Origin: Tropicimonas sp033101155 | GTDB taxonomy: Bacteria > Pseudomonadota > Alphaproteobacteria > Rhodobacterales > Rhodobacteraceae | Reading direction: 5' to 3' | DNA: 64,000 nt | Assembly: GCF_033101155.1 (NCBI RefSeq) | Contig: NZ_JAWMPX010000002.1 | Span: 248,001 to 312,000 of the forward strand | In this document: one piece after another, positions 17,543-26,650 of the stretch | Numbering within the stretch: the stretch's first letter is position 1 | Layout of the letters: each line of letters opens with the position of its first letter | The notes under the pieces: generated by a model | Told to the model about the DNA's origin: nothing | The model's database searches: none | Seen by the model: the letters and a program-made list of their open reading frames with translations, nothing else | Translations under genes and position numbers: made by a program

Positions 17543-18955
17543 ATGGGCGACATTCTTATCACCGACGACGAGCGGGACATCCGGGAACTGGTGGGCGATA
17601 TTCTGCGTGATGAAGGGTTTTCTGTCCGTCTCGCGGCCAATTCCGAGGAATGCATGGATGCGATCGAGGACGAAGCGCCTGCGTTGATGATCCTCGATAT
17701 CTGGCTGAAAGACAGCAAGATGGACGGGATCGACATCCTGAAATCGGTCAAGCGCGACAAGCCGGAGATCCCCATCGTGATCATTTCCGGTCACGGCAAT
17801 ATCGAGATTGCCGTCGCTGCGATCAAGCAGGGCGCTTATGATTTTATCGAGAAGCCCTTCAATATCGACCAGCTTCTGGTTGTGATCCGCCGCGCGATGG
17901 AGACATCGCGGCTGCGTCGGGAAAACACTGAACTGCGGCGCAAGGATACGAGCTCGGCCGAAATGGTTGGCTCAAGTGCGGCCTTCAAGTCTCTGAAAAG
18001 TCAGCTTGAAAAGGTCACGAAGTCGAATGGCCGGGTGATGCTGACCGGGCCGGCCGGCGCTGGCAAGGAACTGGCCGCTCGCTTCGTTCACGCCGAATCG
18101 AACCGCGCGGATGCGCCCTTCGTGACGGTGAACTCGGCCTCGATCGAGCCGGAGCGGATGGAAGAGGTGCTTTTCGGCCGCGAAAGCTCGGAGCGGGGCG
18201 TCGAGCCCGGGTTTCTGGAAGAAGCGCATGGCGGCGTGCTCTATTTCGACGAGATCGCCGACATGCCGCTTGGGACCCAGTCCAAAATCCTGCGTGTCCT
18301 TGTCGACCAGCAATTCCAAAGGGTTGGGGGCGGCGACAAGATCCGCGTCGATATCCGCGTCGTCTCGTCGACCAACAGGGATCTGGAAGCGGAGATCGAG
18401 GCGGGCAATTTCCGGCAGGAACTCTATCACCGCCTGAACGTTGTGCCGATCCGCGTGCCGGGGCTGGACGAGCGGCGCGAGGACATCCCGGAACTTGCCG
18501 AGTATTTCATCGCCAGCTTCAACGAAAGCCAGGGGCTGCCACTGCGGCGTCTGAGCGAGGAGGCGGTTGCGCTGCTGCAGACGATGCATCTTCCGGGCAA
18601 TGTCCGCCAGCTCAAGAATGTCATCGAACGCGTTCTTATCCTTGGAGAATCCAACGAGAGTATTGGAGCGCAGGAGCTTGAGGGCGCCGAGCCGGGCGAG
18701 GCCGAAGAAGGCCGGGTTGTGCTCTCTGGCGGGCTGGCGACGTTGCCGCTGCGCGAGGCGCGTGAACTCTTCGAACGCGAATACCTGCTCACCCAGATCA
18801 ACCGTTTTGGCGGCAATATCAGCCGCACGGCGACTTTTGTTGGCATGGAGCGTTCGGCGCTGCACAGAAAGCTCAAGTCCCTCGGAGTCGTGACCTCCTC
18901 CAAGGCCGGAACACGGGTGGCGCATCTGGAAGAGAACTCGGAAGCCGCCGAATAG
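17543..18955 (+). CDS. ntrX: Response regulator NtrX, GAFTGA loop absent
   Basis: NtrX is the partner regulator of NtrY. ATG at 17543 is chosen over an upstream in-frame TTG (17525) because it gives the standard N-terminus MGDILITDDE and has GAGGGAG about 10 bases upstream. The protein has ~470 residues: receiver domain with DD at 8-9 and Asp52, an AAA+ domain with Walker A GPAGAGKE and Walker B GVLYFDEIADM, and a Fis-type C-terminal helix-turn-helix. The segment that normally carries GAFTGA reads GRESSERGVEPGFLEE, so the sigma54 contact loop is missing, as in other alphaproteobacterial NtrX. Activation through sigma54 is therefore unlikely. Confidence 0.94.
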   Translation: MGDILITDDERDIRELVGDILRDEGFSVRLAANSEECMDAIEDEAPALMILDIWLKDSKMDGIDILKSVKRDKPEIPIVIISGHGNIEIAVAAIKQGAYDFIEKPFNIDQLLVVIRRAMETSRLRRENTELRRKDTSSAEMVGSSAAFKSLKSQLEKVTKSNGRVMLTGPAGAGKELAARFVHAESNRADAPFVTVNSASIEPERMEEVLFGRESSERGVEPGFLEEAHGGVLYFDEIADMPLGTQSKILRVLVDQQFQRVGGGDKIRVDIRVVSSTNRDLEAEIEAGNFRQELYHRLNVVPIRVPGLDERREDIPELAEYFIASFNESQGLPLRRLSEEAVALLQTMHLPGNVRQLKNVIERVLILGESNESIGAQELEGAEPGEAEEGRVVLSGGLATLPLREARELFEREYLLTQINRFGGNISRTATFVGMERSALHRKLKSLGVVTSSKAGTRVAHLEENSEAAE

Positions 18956-18966
18956 GGCCCTGGATC

Positions 18967-18986
18967 GGGGGGCGTTGACGCTCCCC
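18967..18986 (+). repeat. Intercistronic hairpin between ntrX and trkA
   Basis: An 8-bp stem (arms GGGGGGCG and CGCTCCCC, one G-T pair) closes a TTGA loop. No T-run follows, so it is not a standard intrinsic terminator. It may protect the ntrX mRNA 3' end or weaken readthrough into trkA. Confidence 0.4.
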
Positions 18987-19054
18987 GCCACCTCTGCCAT
19001 GGCTGTCACATCCGGCAGATGGCCGGTTTTCGGGATTTCCGGGATAAAGGCGCG

Positions 19055-20431
19055 ATGAAAGTCATCATCTGTGGGGCGGGCCAGGTCGGCTGGCAGATCG
19101 CCCGCCATCTTGCAAGCGAACAGAACGACGTGACGGTGGTGGACAACAACCCAGAGCTTGTCCGCCGGGCCACGGACACGCTGGACGTTCAGGGTATCGC
19201 CGGATTCGCGAGTTATCCGGATGTGCTTGACCGCGCCGGGGCAGGGGATGCCGACATGGTCATCGCCGCGACCTATTCCGACGAGGTCAACATGGTCACC
19301 TGCCAGGTGGCGCATTCGGTCTTCGGTGTGACGCGGAAAATCGCTCGTCTGCGAGCATCGAGCTACCTCGAGGCGATCTATCGAGATCTGTACAAGCGCG
19401 ATCACATGCCGATCGACGTGGTGATCAGCCCGGAGAAAGAGGTTGCCGAGGCAGCCCTGCAGCGGATCTATGCGCCGTCGACCTTTGACACCGAAAGCTT
19501 TCTCGACGGTCAGGTCAGGCTTCTTGGCATCCAGCTCGACGAGGATTGCCCGGTGCTCGACACCCCGTTGCGCCAGCTCACGGACCTGTTCTCGACCCTG
19601 CGTGCGGTGGTGGTCGGTGTGCGCCGCGAGGGACGGCTCTTCGCGCCGGAGCCGCGCGATCAGCTCTTCGCCGGCGATCAGATCTATGTCACCGCCTATA
19701 GCGGCGATGTCGAACGGACATTGAGCATCTTTGGCAAGCCCGGACGCAAACAGGAACGCGTCGTGATCGTGGGGGCCGGCAATGTCGGCCTCGCCGTCGC
19801 CAAGGCGCTTGAGAAGAGCGAGACACGGATCCGGGCCCGGGTGATCGAGCGCAACCGGTCACGGGCCGAGCAGGCCGCGGATGCGCTGGAGCGGACAATT
19901 GTGCTCAATGGCGACGGGATGGATGCCGAGGTTCTGGCCGAGGCCAGTATCGACCGCGCCGACGCGGTGATCTGCGTCACCGATGATGACAAGGTGAACC
20001 TGCTGGCCGCCGTGCGTGCGAAAACCGCGGGCTGCAAGATGACCATCGCGCTGATCAACGATCCGACCATGGCCTCGCTGATGTCACCGCTCGACATTGA
20101 TGCCTATATCAACCCGCGCGCCACCACCGTCAGCTCGATCCTGCGCCATATTCGGCATGGGCGCGTGCGGGGCGTCTATTCCATTGGCGATGCGGAGGCG
20201 GAGATCATCGAAGCGCAGGTGCTCTCGACCTCGCCGATCTCGGGCAAGATGGTGCGGGAGATCGACTTCCCGGAAGGGGCGCTTGTCGGTGCGATCCTGC
20301 GCGATGAAGAGGTGATCAAGCCCCAGGGCGGCACACGGATCCTGGAAGGCGATTACGTGGTCATCTTTGCCATGGCTGCGGATGTGCCCGAGGTGGAGCG
20401 CCTGTTGCAGGTCTCCATCGACTTCTTCTAG
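19055..20431 (+). CDS. trkA: Trk potassium uptake regulatory subunit TrkA
   Basis: TrkA is the cytoplasmic nucleotide-binding subunit that gates the TrkH potassium channel-like transporter. ATG at 19055 is preferred over an upstream in-frame ATG (19019) because it yields MKVIICGAGQVGWQIA, the canonical N-terminal Rossmann start, with AAAGG just upstream. Its ~458 residues contain two repeats of RCK N (Rossmann) plus RCK C domains: the first glycine motif at 6-12 (GAGQVG), the second at about 238 (IVGAGNVGLAVA). The length is normal for TrkA. trkH follows 15 bases later. Linkage to ntrYX is conserved in alphaproteobacteria. Confidence 0.95.
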   Translation: MKVIICGAGQVGWQIARHLASEQNDVTVVDNNPELVRRATDTLDVQGIAGFASYPDVLDRAGAGDADMVIAATYSDEVNMVTCQVAHSVFGVTRKIARLRASSYLEAIYRDLYKRDHMPIDVVISPEKEVAEAALQRIYAPSTFDTESFLDGQVRLLGIQLDEDCPVLDTPLRQLTDLFSTLRAVVVGVRREGRLFAPEPRDQLFAGDQIYVTAYSGDVERTLSIFGKPGRKQERVVIVGAGNVGLAVAKALEKSETRIRARVIERNRSRAEQAADALERTIVLNGDGMDAEVLAEASIDRADAVICVTDDDKVNLLAAVRAKTAGCKMTIALINDPTMASLMSPLDIDAYINPRATTVSSILRHIRHGRVRGVYSIGDAEAEIIEAQVLSTSPISGKMVREIDFPEGALVGAILRDEEVIKPQGGTRILEGDYVVIFAMAADVPEVERLLQVSIDFF

Positions 20432-20446
20432 GCGGCACGCGCAGCG

Positions 20447-21967
20447 ATGTCCCGGATTCTCGCCCTGCCGCTGATCGTCCTGATGATGGGCATTGGGGCC
20501 ATCGCGATGATGGTGCCGGCGATCCATGCGATGGTGATCGGGAATTACCGGCTGTCGCATGTTTTTGGCCTCTCCTCGGCGCTGTTTCTGTTCCTGACCG
20601 CTATTCTTGGCATCGCGCTCGGAAATCACCGCTCCCGCAGCCTCTCGCGCAGCCATCTCGCCGCGCTGGCGGCGGCGTACACGCTGCTGCCGCTGATGCT
20701 GGCCGTTCCTTTCCAGCAGGGGGTGCAATCAACGACTTTCGGCAATGCGTGGTTCGAGATGGTTTCGGCCATCACCACCACGGGCGCGACCTTGTTCGAG
20801 CCGGGGCGGTTGGCGGATCCGCTGCATCTGTGGCGGGCGCTGGTCGGCTGGATGGGCGGCTTTCTCACCTGGGTGGCGGCTTTCGCCCTGATGGCGCCGA
20901 TGACCCTGGGGGGATTCGAGGTGATCTCCTCCGAGCGGGTCGGTGCCGGTGTCCGGCCGGGACGCCGGGTTGGCGGAACCTCTGCCGGGGACCCGCGTGA
21001 GCGGCTTTTGCGTGTGACGCTTCAATTGCTCCCGATCTATGTCAGCCTGACGCTTCTGTTGGCGATGCTGCTCGTGTTGGTCGACGAAAAGCCGTTCGTC
21101 GCCGTGTGTCACGCGATGTCGACCATGGCGACCAGCGGGATCAGCCCGATCGGCGGGCTGGAAGGTGCGCAATCGGGGATTGCGGGTGAGGTGATGATCT
21201 TCCTCTTCCTGCCATTTGCCATCACCCGCCAGACCTTTGCCGGCACCTTCTCTCCGCGCGGCGCGTCCAACCTTGCGCAGGACCCGGAGGCGCGGATCGC
21301 CCTTGTCATCGTGCTGCTTGTGCCGAGCCTGCTGTTCCTGCGCCACTGGATTGGCGCCTATGAGGTCGACACTGTCGACTCGCTTTCCTCCGCACTCCAT
21401 GCGCTTTGGGGGTCGGTCTTCTCGGTGCTGTCCTTCCTGACAACCAACGGGTTCGTCAGCTCGGAATGGGATGTCGCCTCGACCTGGTCCGGGCTTCAGA
21501 CACCGGGACTTGTGCTGCTCGGGCTGGCGCTTCTCGGTGGTGGCGTGGCGACCACGGCCGGCGGGGTCAAGCTGCTGCGCGTCTTCGCGCTTTACCAGCA
21601 TTCGGCACGGGAGATGGAACGGCTGGTCTATCCTTCCTCGGTGGGCGGTTCGGGCAAGGAAATCCGGCATATGAGGCGGCACGGGGCCTATGTCGCCTGG
21701 ATCTTCTTCATGCTCTTCGCGCTCTCGATGGCGACCATCGCCTCGGCGCTCGCGCTGACCGGGATCGCTTTCGACGAGTCGCTTGTCATGACCATTGCCG
21801 CGCTCTCGACCACGGGACCGGCGGCGCAGATCGTGCTGAACCATCCGTTGAGCTACATCATGCTCGATGATCCTGGAAAATTCATCCTGATCCTGGCCAT
21901 GGCGCTTGGTCGGCTCGAGACGCTGGCACTGCTTGCATTGTTCAACCCGCAATTCTGGCGCAGATAG
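20447..21967 (+). CDS. trkH: Trk potassium uptake transmembrane protein TrkH
   Basis: TrkH is the membrane subunit for potassium uptake, working with TrkA encoded just upstream. It has 506 residues with about ten hydrophobic segments in the four membrane-pore-membrane repeats of the family. Filter-like segments are visible as SAITTTGATLF, STMATSGISPIGG, LTTNGFVSSEW and STTGPAAQ. A soluble loop rich in arginine lies at about 165-185. It ends about 230 bases before hfq with no clear intrinsic terminator. Confidence 0.94.
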   Translation: MSRILALPLIVLMMGIGAIAMMVPAIHAMVIGNYRLSHVFGLSSALFLFLTAILGIALGNHRSRSLSRSHLAALAAAYTLLPLMLAVPFQQGVQSTTFGNAWFEMVSAITTTGATLFEPGRLADPLHLWRALVGWMGGFLTWVAAFALMAPMTLGGFEVISSERVGAGVRPGRRVGGTSAGDPRERLLRVTLQLLPIYVSLTLLLAMLLVLVDEKPFVAVCHAMSTMATSGISPIGGLEGAQSGIAGEVMIFLFLPFAITRQTFAGTFSPRGASNLAQDPEARIALVIVLLVPSLLFLRHWIGAYEVDTVDSLSSALHALWGSVFSVLSFLTTNGFVSSEWDVASTWSGLQTPGLVLLGLALLGGGVATTAGGVKLLRVFALYQHSAREMERLVYPSSVGGSGKEIRHMRRHGAYVAWIFFMLFALSMATIASALALTGIAFDESLVMTIAALSTTGPAAQIVLNHPLSYIMLDDPGKFILILAMALGRLETLALLALFNPQFWRR

Positions 21968-22053
21968 CGCAACAAAGTCGGGCAATAGCCTTCAAACATG
22001 CAGATATGTACGGCGCCACGGCGCGTCGCTTTGGCCCTAATGTGCTGAAAACT

Positions 22054-22112
22054 TGCCAAATTGGCAGCAACTCCCGATTGTATGGCGCTTCGGGGCTGGA
22101 AACTGCCCCGAA
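22054..22112. repeat. Two inverted repeats in the hfq upstream region
   Basis: In the 233-base gap before hfq, TGCCAA and TTGGCA flank one base at 22054-22066. A hairpin with arms TTCGGGGC (22089-22096) and GCCCCGAA (22105-22112) around an 8-base loop follows. The first looks like an operator dyad. The second could end trkH transcription or sit in the hfq leader. No T-run follows. Function is not known. Confidence 0.35.
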
Positions 22113-22200
22113 CACATATCATAGTGGCCACGACGGGTGGGCGGCTGCCCGCAAATGAGAGACAGCGATCCGCTAACTATAACAAAACAAGGCAAGAATA

Positions 22201-22434
22201 ATGGCTGCAGATAAGCAGAACTTGCAGGATGCATTCCTTAATCACGTTCGCAAGACCAAGGTCCCGGTGACGATTTTTCTAATCAACGGGGTCAAGTTGC
22301 AGGGTGTTATCACCTGGTTCGACAATTTCTGTGTGCTTTTGCGGCGCGACGGACAGTCGCAGCTCGTTTATAAGCACGCAATCTCGACGATCATGCCTGC
22401 ACAACCAATCAATCTCTACGAGGGCGAAGACTGA
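22201..22434 (+). CDS. hfq: RNA chaperone Hfq
   Basis: Hfq is the hexameric Sm-like RNA chaperone that helps small RNAs pair with mRNAs. It has 77 residues, short as in alphaproteobacteria, without the long C-terminal tail of E. coli. The Sm1 motif spans VPVTIFLINGVKLQGVITWFD with the conserved Gln near the N-terminus (KQNLQDAFLN). The Sm2 motif is LVYKHAISTI. The leader TAACAAAACAAGGCAAGAATA gives an AAGG-type binding site. Its presence supports Hfq-dependent small RNA control in this organism. Confidence 0.97.
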   Translation: MAADKQNLQDAFLNHVRKTKVPVTIFLINGVKLQGVITWFDNFCVLLRRDGQSQLVYKHAISTIMPAQPINLYEGED

Positions 22435-22487
22435 CCCGGCCAGATCAAGACGCAGAAACGCCCGCCGGACCGTCCGAGCGGGCTTTC

Positions 22488-23726
22488 GTGCTGCATCCAG
22501 ACATAACCTCGACGCCGGATCGCCGCGATGCGAAGGCCGGGCTGGAGGAAGCGGTCGCGTTGGCCGAAGCCTTGCCCGGTCTGGAGATCGTCGGCAGTGA
22601 GGTTGTCGGATTGCGCGCGCCGCAGCCCGGAACGTTGTTCGGCTCCGGCAAGCTCGAAGAGCTCAAGACCCGGATCAAGGCGGCTGATGTCGGGCTGGTG
22701 CTGGTCGACGGGCCGGTCACGCCTGTCCAGCAGCGCAATCTCGAAAAGGAATGGGGCGTCAAGCTTCTCGACCGCACGGGACTGATCCTCGAGATTTTTG
22801 CCGATCGCGCCGCGACGCGCGAGGGCGTGTTGCAGGTTGAGCTGGCCGCTCTGAGCTACCAGCGGACTCGACTCGTGCGCGCCTGGACGCACCTCGAGCG
22901 GCAACGTGGCGGGCTGGGGTTTGTCGGCGGTCCCGGCGAGACGCAGATCGAGGCGGACCGACGCGCCATCGACGACGCGATCAACCGCATCCGTCGCCAG
23001 ATCGAAAAAGTCGTCAAGACCCGGGCGCTGCACCGCGCCTCGCGCGCCAAGGTGCCGTTTCCCGTCGTGGCGCTTGTCGGCTATACCAATGCCGGGAAAT
23101 CGACGCTTTTCAACCGCCTGACCGGTGCCGAGGTGCTGGCCAAGGACATGCTCTTCGCCACGCTGGATCCGACCATGCGCGGCGTGACGCTGACCACAGG
23201 CCAGAAGGTGATCCTGTCGGACACGGTTGGCTTCATCTCCGATCTGCCGCACCAGCTCGTCGCCGCCTTCCGAGCGACGCTAGAAGAGGTGCTCTCGGCG
23301 GACCTGATTTGCCATGTGCGCGATATCAGCCATGCCGAGACCGATGAACAGGCCGAGGATGTCGAAACCATCCTGCACGAACTGGGCGTTGGCGATGAGA
23401 CGCCCCGCCTGGAGATCTGGAACAAGATCGACCTTGTTCCCGACGCGGCGCGGGAGCCGCTCGAGGTGCTGGCGGCACGGCGCGAGGATGTGCTGACCCT
23501 GTCGGCCTGGACCGGCGAGGGGATGGAAGCGCTTGTCGAGCGGGTGACAGAGGCGCTGGACGGCGTGCGCACGGAAACGACGCTGACGCTTGGTTTCGCG
23601 GAGGGGCGGCAACATGCCTGGCTGCATGAGCAGCGGGTCGTGACCGACGAACGGCAGACAGAGACCGGCTGGGAGATCGACGTGCGCTGGACGCCGACCC
23701 AGGAGCGGCGCTTTGGAGACCTGTGA
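22488..23726 (+). CDS. hflX: GTPase HflX (ribosome rescue/heat shock)
   Basis: HflX binds the 50S subunit and splits stalled ribosomes. The frame from GTG 22488 gives 412 residues: the HflX N-terminal domain, including PGTLFGSGKLEEL, the linker GGLGFVGGPGETQIE, and a GTPase domain with G1 GYTNAGKST, G3 DTVGF, G4 NKID. The true start may be CTG at 22431, which overlaps the hfq stop. The codons between keep the family sequence (an RAFVLHP-like stretch just before the GTG), and GAGGG lies six bases before that CTG. Either way it is coupled to hfq, as in most Proteobacteria. Confidence 0.93.
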   Translation: MLHPDITSTPDRRDAKAGLEEAVALAEALPGLEIVGSEVVGLRAPQPGTLFGSGKLEELKTRIKAADVGLVLVDGPVTPVQQRNLEKEWGVKLLDRTGLILEIFADRAATREGVLQVELAALSYQRTRLVRAWTHLERQRGGLGFVGGPGETQIEADRRAIDDAINRIRRQIEKVVKTRALHRASRAKVPFPVVALVGYTNAGKSTLFNRLTGAEVLAKDMLFATLDPTMRGVTLTTGQKVILSDTVGFISDLPHQLVAAFRATLEEVLSADLICHVRDISHAETDEQAEDVETILHELGVGDETPRLEIWNKIDLVPDAAREPLEVLAARREDVLTLSAWTGEGMEALVERVTEALDGVRTETTLTLGFAEGRQHAWLHEQRVVTDERQTETGWEIDVRWTPTQERRFGDL

Positions 23727-23827
23727 TTTCGTGACGTGGTGAGGTCCGCCTTGCGGATCAGGGGCCGTTCGTCGCGGAGGCGACTGTTGCCGCGCCAATC
23801 AGTCCCCACGCTCAATGGCGCCTCGTT

Positions 23828-24844
23828 TCACACCGTCAGTCGGCTCGCCTGTGCTCCGCGCTCGCGATAGGGCGTCGTCTGGTAATGCGCCCGGTAGCAT
23901 TTGGAGAAATGGCTGGGCGACGTGAAGCCGCAGGCCAGCGCGACGTTGATCACGCTCATATCCGTCTGCATCAACAGGTTGCGCGCCTTCTGCAGCCGCA
24001 GCTCCATGTAATACCGCTTTGGCGAGCGGTTGAGATAACGCCGGAACAGACGCTCCAGCTGCCGCGTCGAAAGCGCCACTTCCTTGGCCAGAAGCGCCGG
24101 CGAGATCGGTTCCTCCAGGTTCTGCTCCATGATCTGGATGACCTGGCTGAGCTTGGGATGGCGCACGCCGATCCGGGTCGGGATGGAGAGGCGCTGCGTG
24201 TCCTGGTCGGTGCGGATCGAGGAATAGATCAGCTGGTCGGCCACGGCGCCGGCAAGCTCCTCGCCGTGGTCGTCTGCGATGATCTTCAGCATGAGATCGA
24301 TCGAGGCGGTGCCACCGGCGGTGGTGATCCGGTTCCCGTCCTTGACGAAGACCGACTTGGTCAGCGTCACCTCGTCGAATTCCTCGGCGAAGCTGTCCTG
24401 GTTCTCCCAATGGATCGTCGCCCGCTTGCCATCGAGCAGCCCGGCCCGCGCGAGGGTATAGCCGGCGGTGCAGAGTCCGCCAATCGTCGCCCCGCGCCGC
24501 GCCTCGCGCCGGACCCAGTTCAGCAGCCGCTTGTTGGTTGCGGCCTGAACATCGACCCCGCCACAGATCAGCACCGTGTCGTCCCGGCCAACCTCGTCGA
24601 GATCCTTGTCCAGCATGAACTCGACGCCGTTTGAACAAGCGACCTTCTCGCCGCCGTCTCCGGCTGTGACCCAGTCGTACAGCGTCTTGCCGGACACGCG
24701 GTTGGCGATCCGCAGCGGCTCGATCGCGCAGGCAAAGCAGAGCATCGTGAAGCGGTCGAGCAACACGAAGACGAAACGGCGCGGACGGCTGCCGTCATGG
24801 GTCACCTCGACAAGGATCTCAGGCGTGTCAGAGAAAGCGGTCAT
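23828..24844 (-). CDS. GlxA-family transcriptional regulator (DJ-1/PfpI plus AraC HTH)
   Basis: This is a transcription factor with an N-terminal class I glutamine amidotransferase-like (DJ-1/PfpI) domain at about 15-190 and a C-terminal AraC-type double helix-turn-helix at about 225-330. The nucleophile-elbow segment reads GLCTAGYTLARAG, so a cysteine is present. The AraC part shows ALLAKEVALSTRQLERLFRRYL and CGFTSPSHFSKCYRAHY. ATG at 24844 is chosen over an upstream in-frame codon because the protein then begins at the usual length. This subfamily includes regulators of glycine betaine/carnitine and amino-acid use such as GbdR, so a quaternary amine or amino-acid ligand is possible but unproven. 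It is divergent from the DAHP synthase gene. Confidence 0.85.
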   Translation of the reverse strand: MTAFSDTPEILVEVTHDGSRPRRFVFVLLDRFTMLCFACAIEPLRIANRVSGKTLYDWVTAGDGGEKVACSNGVEFMLDKDLDEVGRDDTVLICGGVDVQAATNKRLLNWVRREARRGATIGGLCTAGYTLARAGLLDGKRATIHWENQDSFAEEFDEVTLTKSVFVKDGNRITTAGGTASIDLMLKIIADDHGEELAGAVADQLIYSSIRTDQDTQRLSIPTRIGVRHPKLSQVIQIMEQNLEEPISPALLAKEVALSTRQLERLFRRYLNRSPKRYYMELRLQKARNLLMQTDMSVINVALACGFTSPSHFSKCYRAHYQTTPYRERGAQASRLTV

Positions 24845-25138
24845 GGGGATCTCGCGCGTTTCGTACCCGCTATCGAAAGCCGGAAACGGCGTCCACCGCA
24901 AGAGGGTGATTTCGGCTCGGAGCGCGGCAGTTCGAACGATTCCGACGTAACGACTTGAAATTTAGCGGTAAAACAGTTCAGGGGCGATGAGAAATTGCTG
25001 TCAGGAGGCGCGCAGCCCGTGCAGCGCAAGAATATGAGGCGGAGGGGGGAGCAAATGCCGTCAAATTTCCCGTTTTCAAGGCTGGGCGCGACAGATATAC
25101 ACCCCGAACCGATATTGAAAACACCTTTGGAGGAAGAC

Positions 25139-26506
25139 ATGACACGGGTCTGGAACAAATCCGACTGGCGCACCAAGCCACGGGTACAGATGCCCGAGTA
25201 TCCTGATCAGGATGCTCTCTCGGCTGTCGAGGCCCGTCTTGCGAAATATCCGCCGCTGGTCTTTGCCGGGGAATCCCGTCGCCTGCGCTCGGAACTCGCG
25301 AAAGCCGCGCGGGGAGAGGCCTTCCTGCTGCAGGGCGGCGATTGCGCCGAGAGCTTCGGCGAGTTTTCCGCCGACTCGATCCGCGAGACCTTCAAGGTCA
25401 TGCTGCAGATGGCCATCGTGCTGACCTATGGCGCGAAGGTGCCGGTGGTGAAAGTCGGTCGCATGGCGGGGCAATTCGCCAAGCCGCGCTCGGCGCCAAC
25501 CGAGATCAAGGATGGTGTCGAGCTGCCGAGCTACCGCGGCGACATCATCAACGAGCTGGATTTCACCTCCCAGGCCCGCAATCCGGACCCGGACAAGATG
25601 CTGCGCGCCTATACCCAGGCCGCTGCGTCGCTGAACCTGTTGCGCGCTTTCTCCACGGGTGGTTTCGCCGATATCCACCATGTCCATTCCTGGACCACCG
25701 GCTTTGCCGAGGCTGACAAGGCCGAGCGTTACCGGGCACTGTCCGACCGGATCTCCGACGCGCTGCATTTCATGACCGCCGCCGGCATCAGCTCGGAGCG
25801 GGTCCAGACCATGTCGATGGTGGATTTCTACACCTCGCATGAGGCGCTGCTGCTGGAATATGAGGAAGCGCTGACCCGGGTCGATTCCACCACCGGCCAG
25901 ACCATTGCCGGCTCCGGCCACATGCTCTGGATCGGTGATCGGACCCGCCAGCCCGATGGCGCCCATGTCGAGTTCTGCCGTGGCGTGATCAACCCGATCG
26001 GGATGAAATGCGGGCCTTCCATGACCTCCGAGGATCTGAAGGTCCTGATGGCGAAACTGAACCCGGAGAACGAGGCTGGACGGCTGACACTGATCGCGCG
26101 GTTTGGCGCCGGCAAGGTCGCCGAGCACCTGCCGCGTCTGATCGAGACGGTGAAATCGGAAGGCGCCAATGTCGTCTGGTCCTGCGACCCGATGCATGGC
26201 AACACGATCAAGTCGGCCACCGGCTACAAGACCCGGCCCTTCGATCTCGTCCTGGCAGAAGTGCGCGAATTCTTCGCCACTCATCGCGACCAGGGCACGA
26301 TCCCGGGTGGTGTCCATTTCGAGATGACGGGGCAGGACGTGACCGAATGCACCGGCGGTGTGCGGGCGGTGACCGAGGAGGATCTGTCGGATCGGTATCA
26401 CACGGCCTGCGATCCGCGTCTCAACGCGTCGCAATCGCTGGAACTGGCCTTCCTCGTCGCCGAGGAACTGTCCAACCGGCGCGCCGAGGCGCGCGCAGTG
26501 AGCTGA
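25139..26506 (+). CDS. aroG: Class II 3-deoxy-7-phosphoheptulonate (DAHP) synthase
   Basis: This enzyme condenses phosphoenolpyruvate and erythrose 4-phosphate, the first shikimate-pathway step. The start ATG at 25139 has a near-perfect binding site (GGAGGAAG) and gives ~455 residues, the normal length of the plant-like class II enzymes. An in-frame ATG at 24995 is rejected. Motifs are LLQGGDCAESF, VVKVGRMAGQFAKPRS, DFYTSHEALLL, PIGMKCGPSM, WSCDPMHGNT and HFEMTGQDVTECTGG, containing the metal-binding Cys, His, Glu and Asp. It is a single gene with a strong terminator. AroQ, a later enzyme of the same pathway, is encoded at 49.8 kb. Confidence 0.95.
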   Translation: MTRVWNKSDWRTKPRVQMPEYPDQDALSAVEARLAKYPPLVFAGESRRLRSELAKAARGEAFLLQGGDCAESFGEFSADSIRETFKVMLQMAIVLTYGAKVPVVKVGRMAGQFAKPRSAPTEIKDGVELPSYRGDIINELDFTSQARNPDPDKMLRAYTQAAASLNLLRAFSTGGFADIHHVHSWTTGFAEADKAERYRALSDRISDALHFMTAAGISSERVQTMSMVDFYTSHEALLLEYEEALTRVDSTTGQTIAGSGHMLWIGDRTRQPDGAHVEFCRGVINPIGMKCGPSMTSEDLKVLMAKLNPENEAGRLTLIARFGAGKVAEHLPRLIETVKSEGANVVWSCDPMHGNTIKSATGYKTRPFDLVLAEVREFFATHRDQGTIPGGVHFEMTGQDVTECTGGVRAVTEEDLSDRYHTACDPRLNASQSLELAFLVAEELSNRRAEARAVS

Positions 26507-26540
26507 TCCAAAACCTTCGCTTCATGCGTCAAGAGATTGA

Positions 26541-26567
26541 AAAGGCAGCCTGTTGGCTGCCTTTTTT
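26541..26567 (+). terminator. Rho-independent terminator of the DAHP synthase gene
   Basis: A 7-bp GC-rich stem (GGCAGCC and GGCTGCC) with loop TGTT is preceded by an A-run and followed by six T. It starts about 38 bases after the stop codon. It is one of the clearest intrinsic terminators in the window, and the A-run gives some activity in the reverse direction. Confidence 0.93.
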
Positions 26568-26650
26568 CGTTTTTGGCGGCTTCGGGAATACCTGTGCTTT
26601 GAACCCGGGGTTCCGGGCGAGACCATCAGGGTTGGACCGCAACCGATGGA

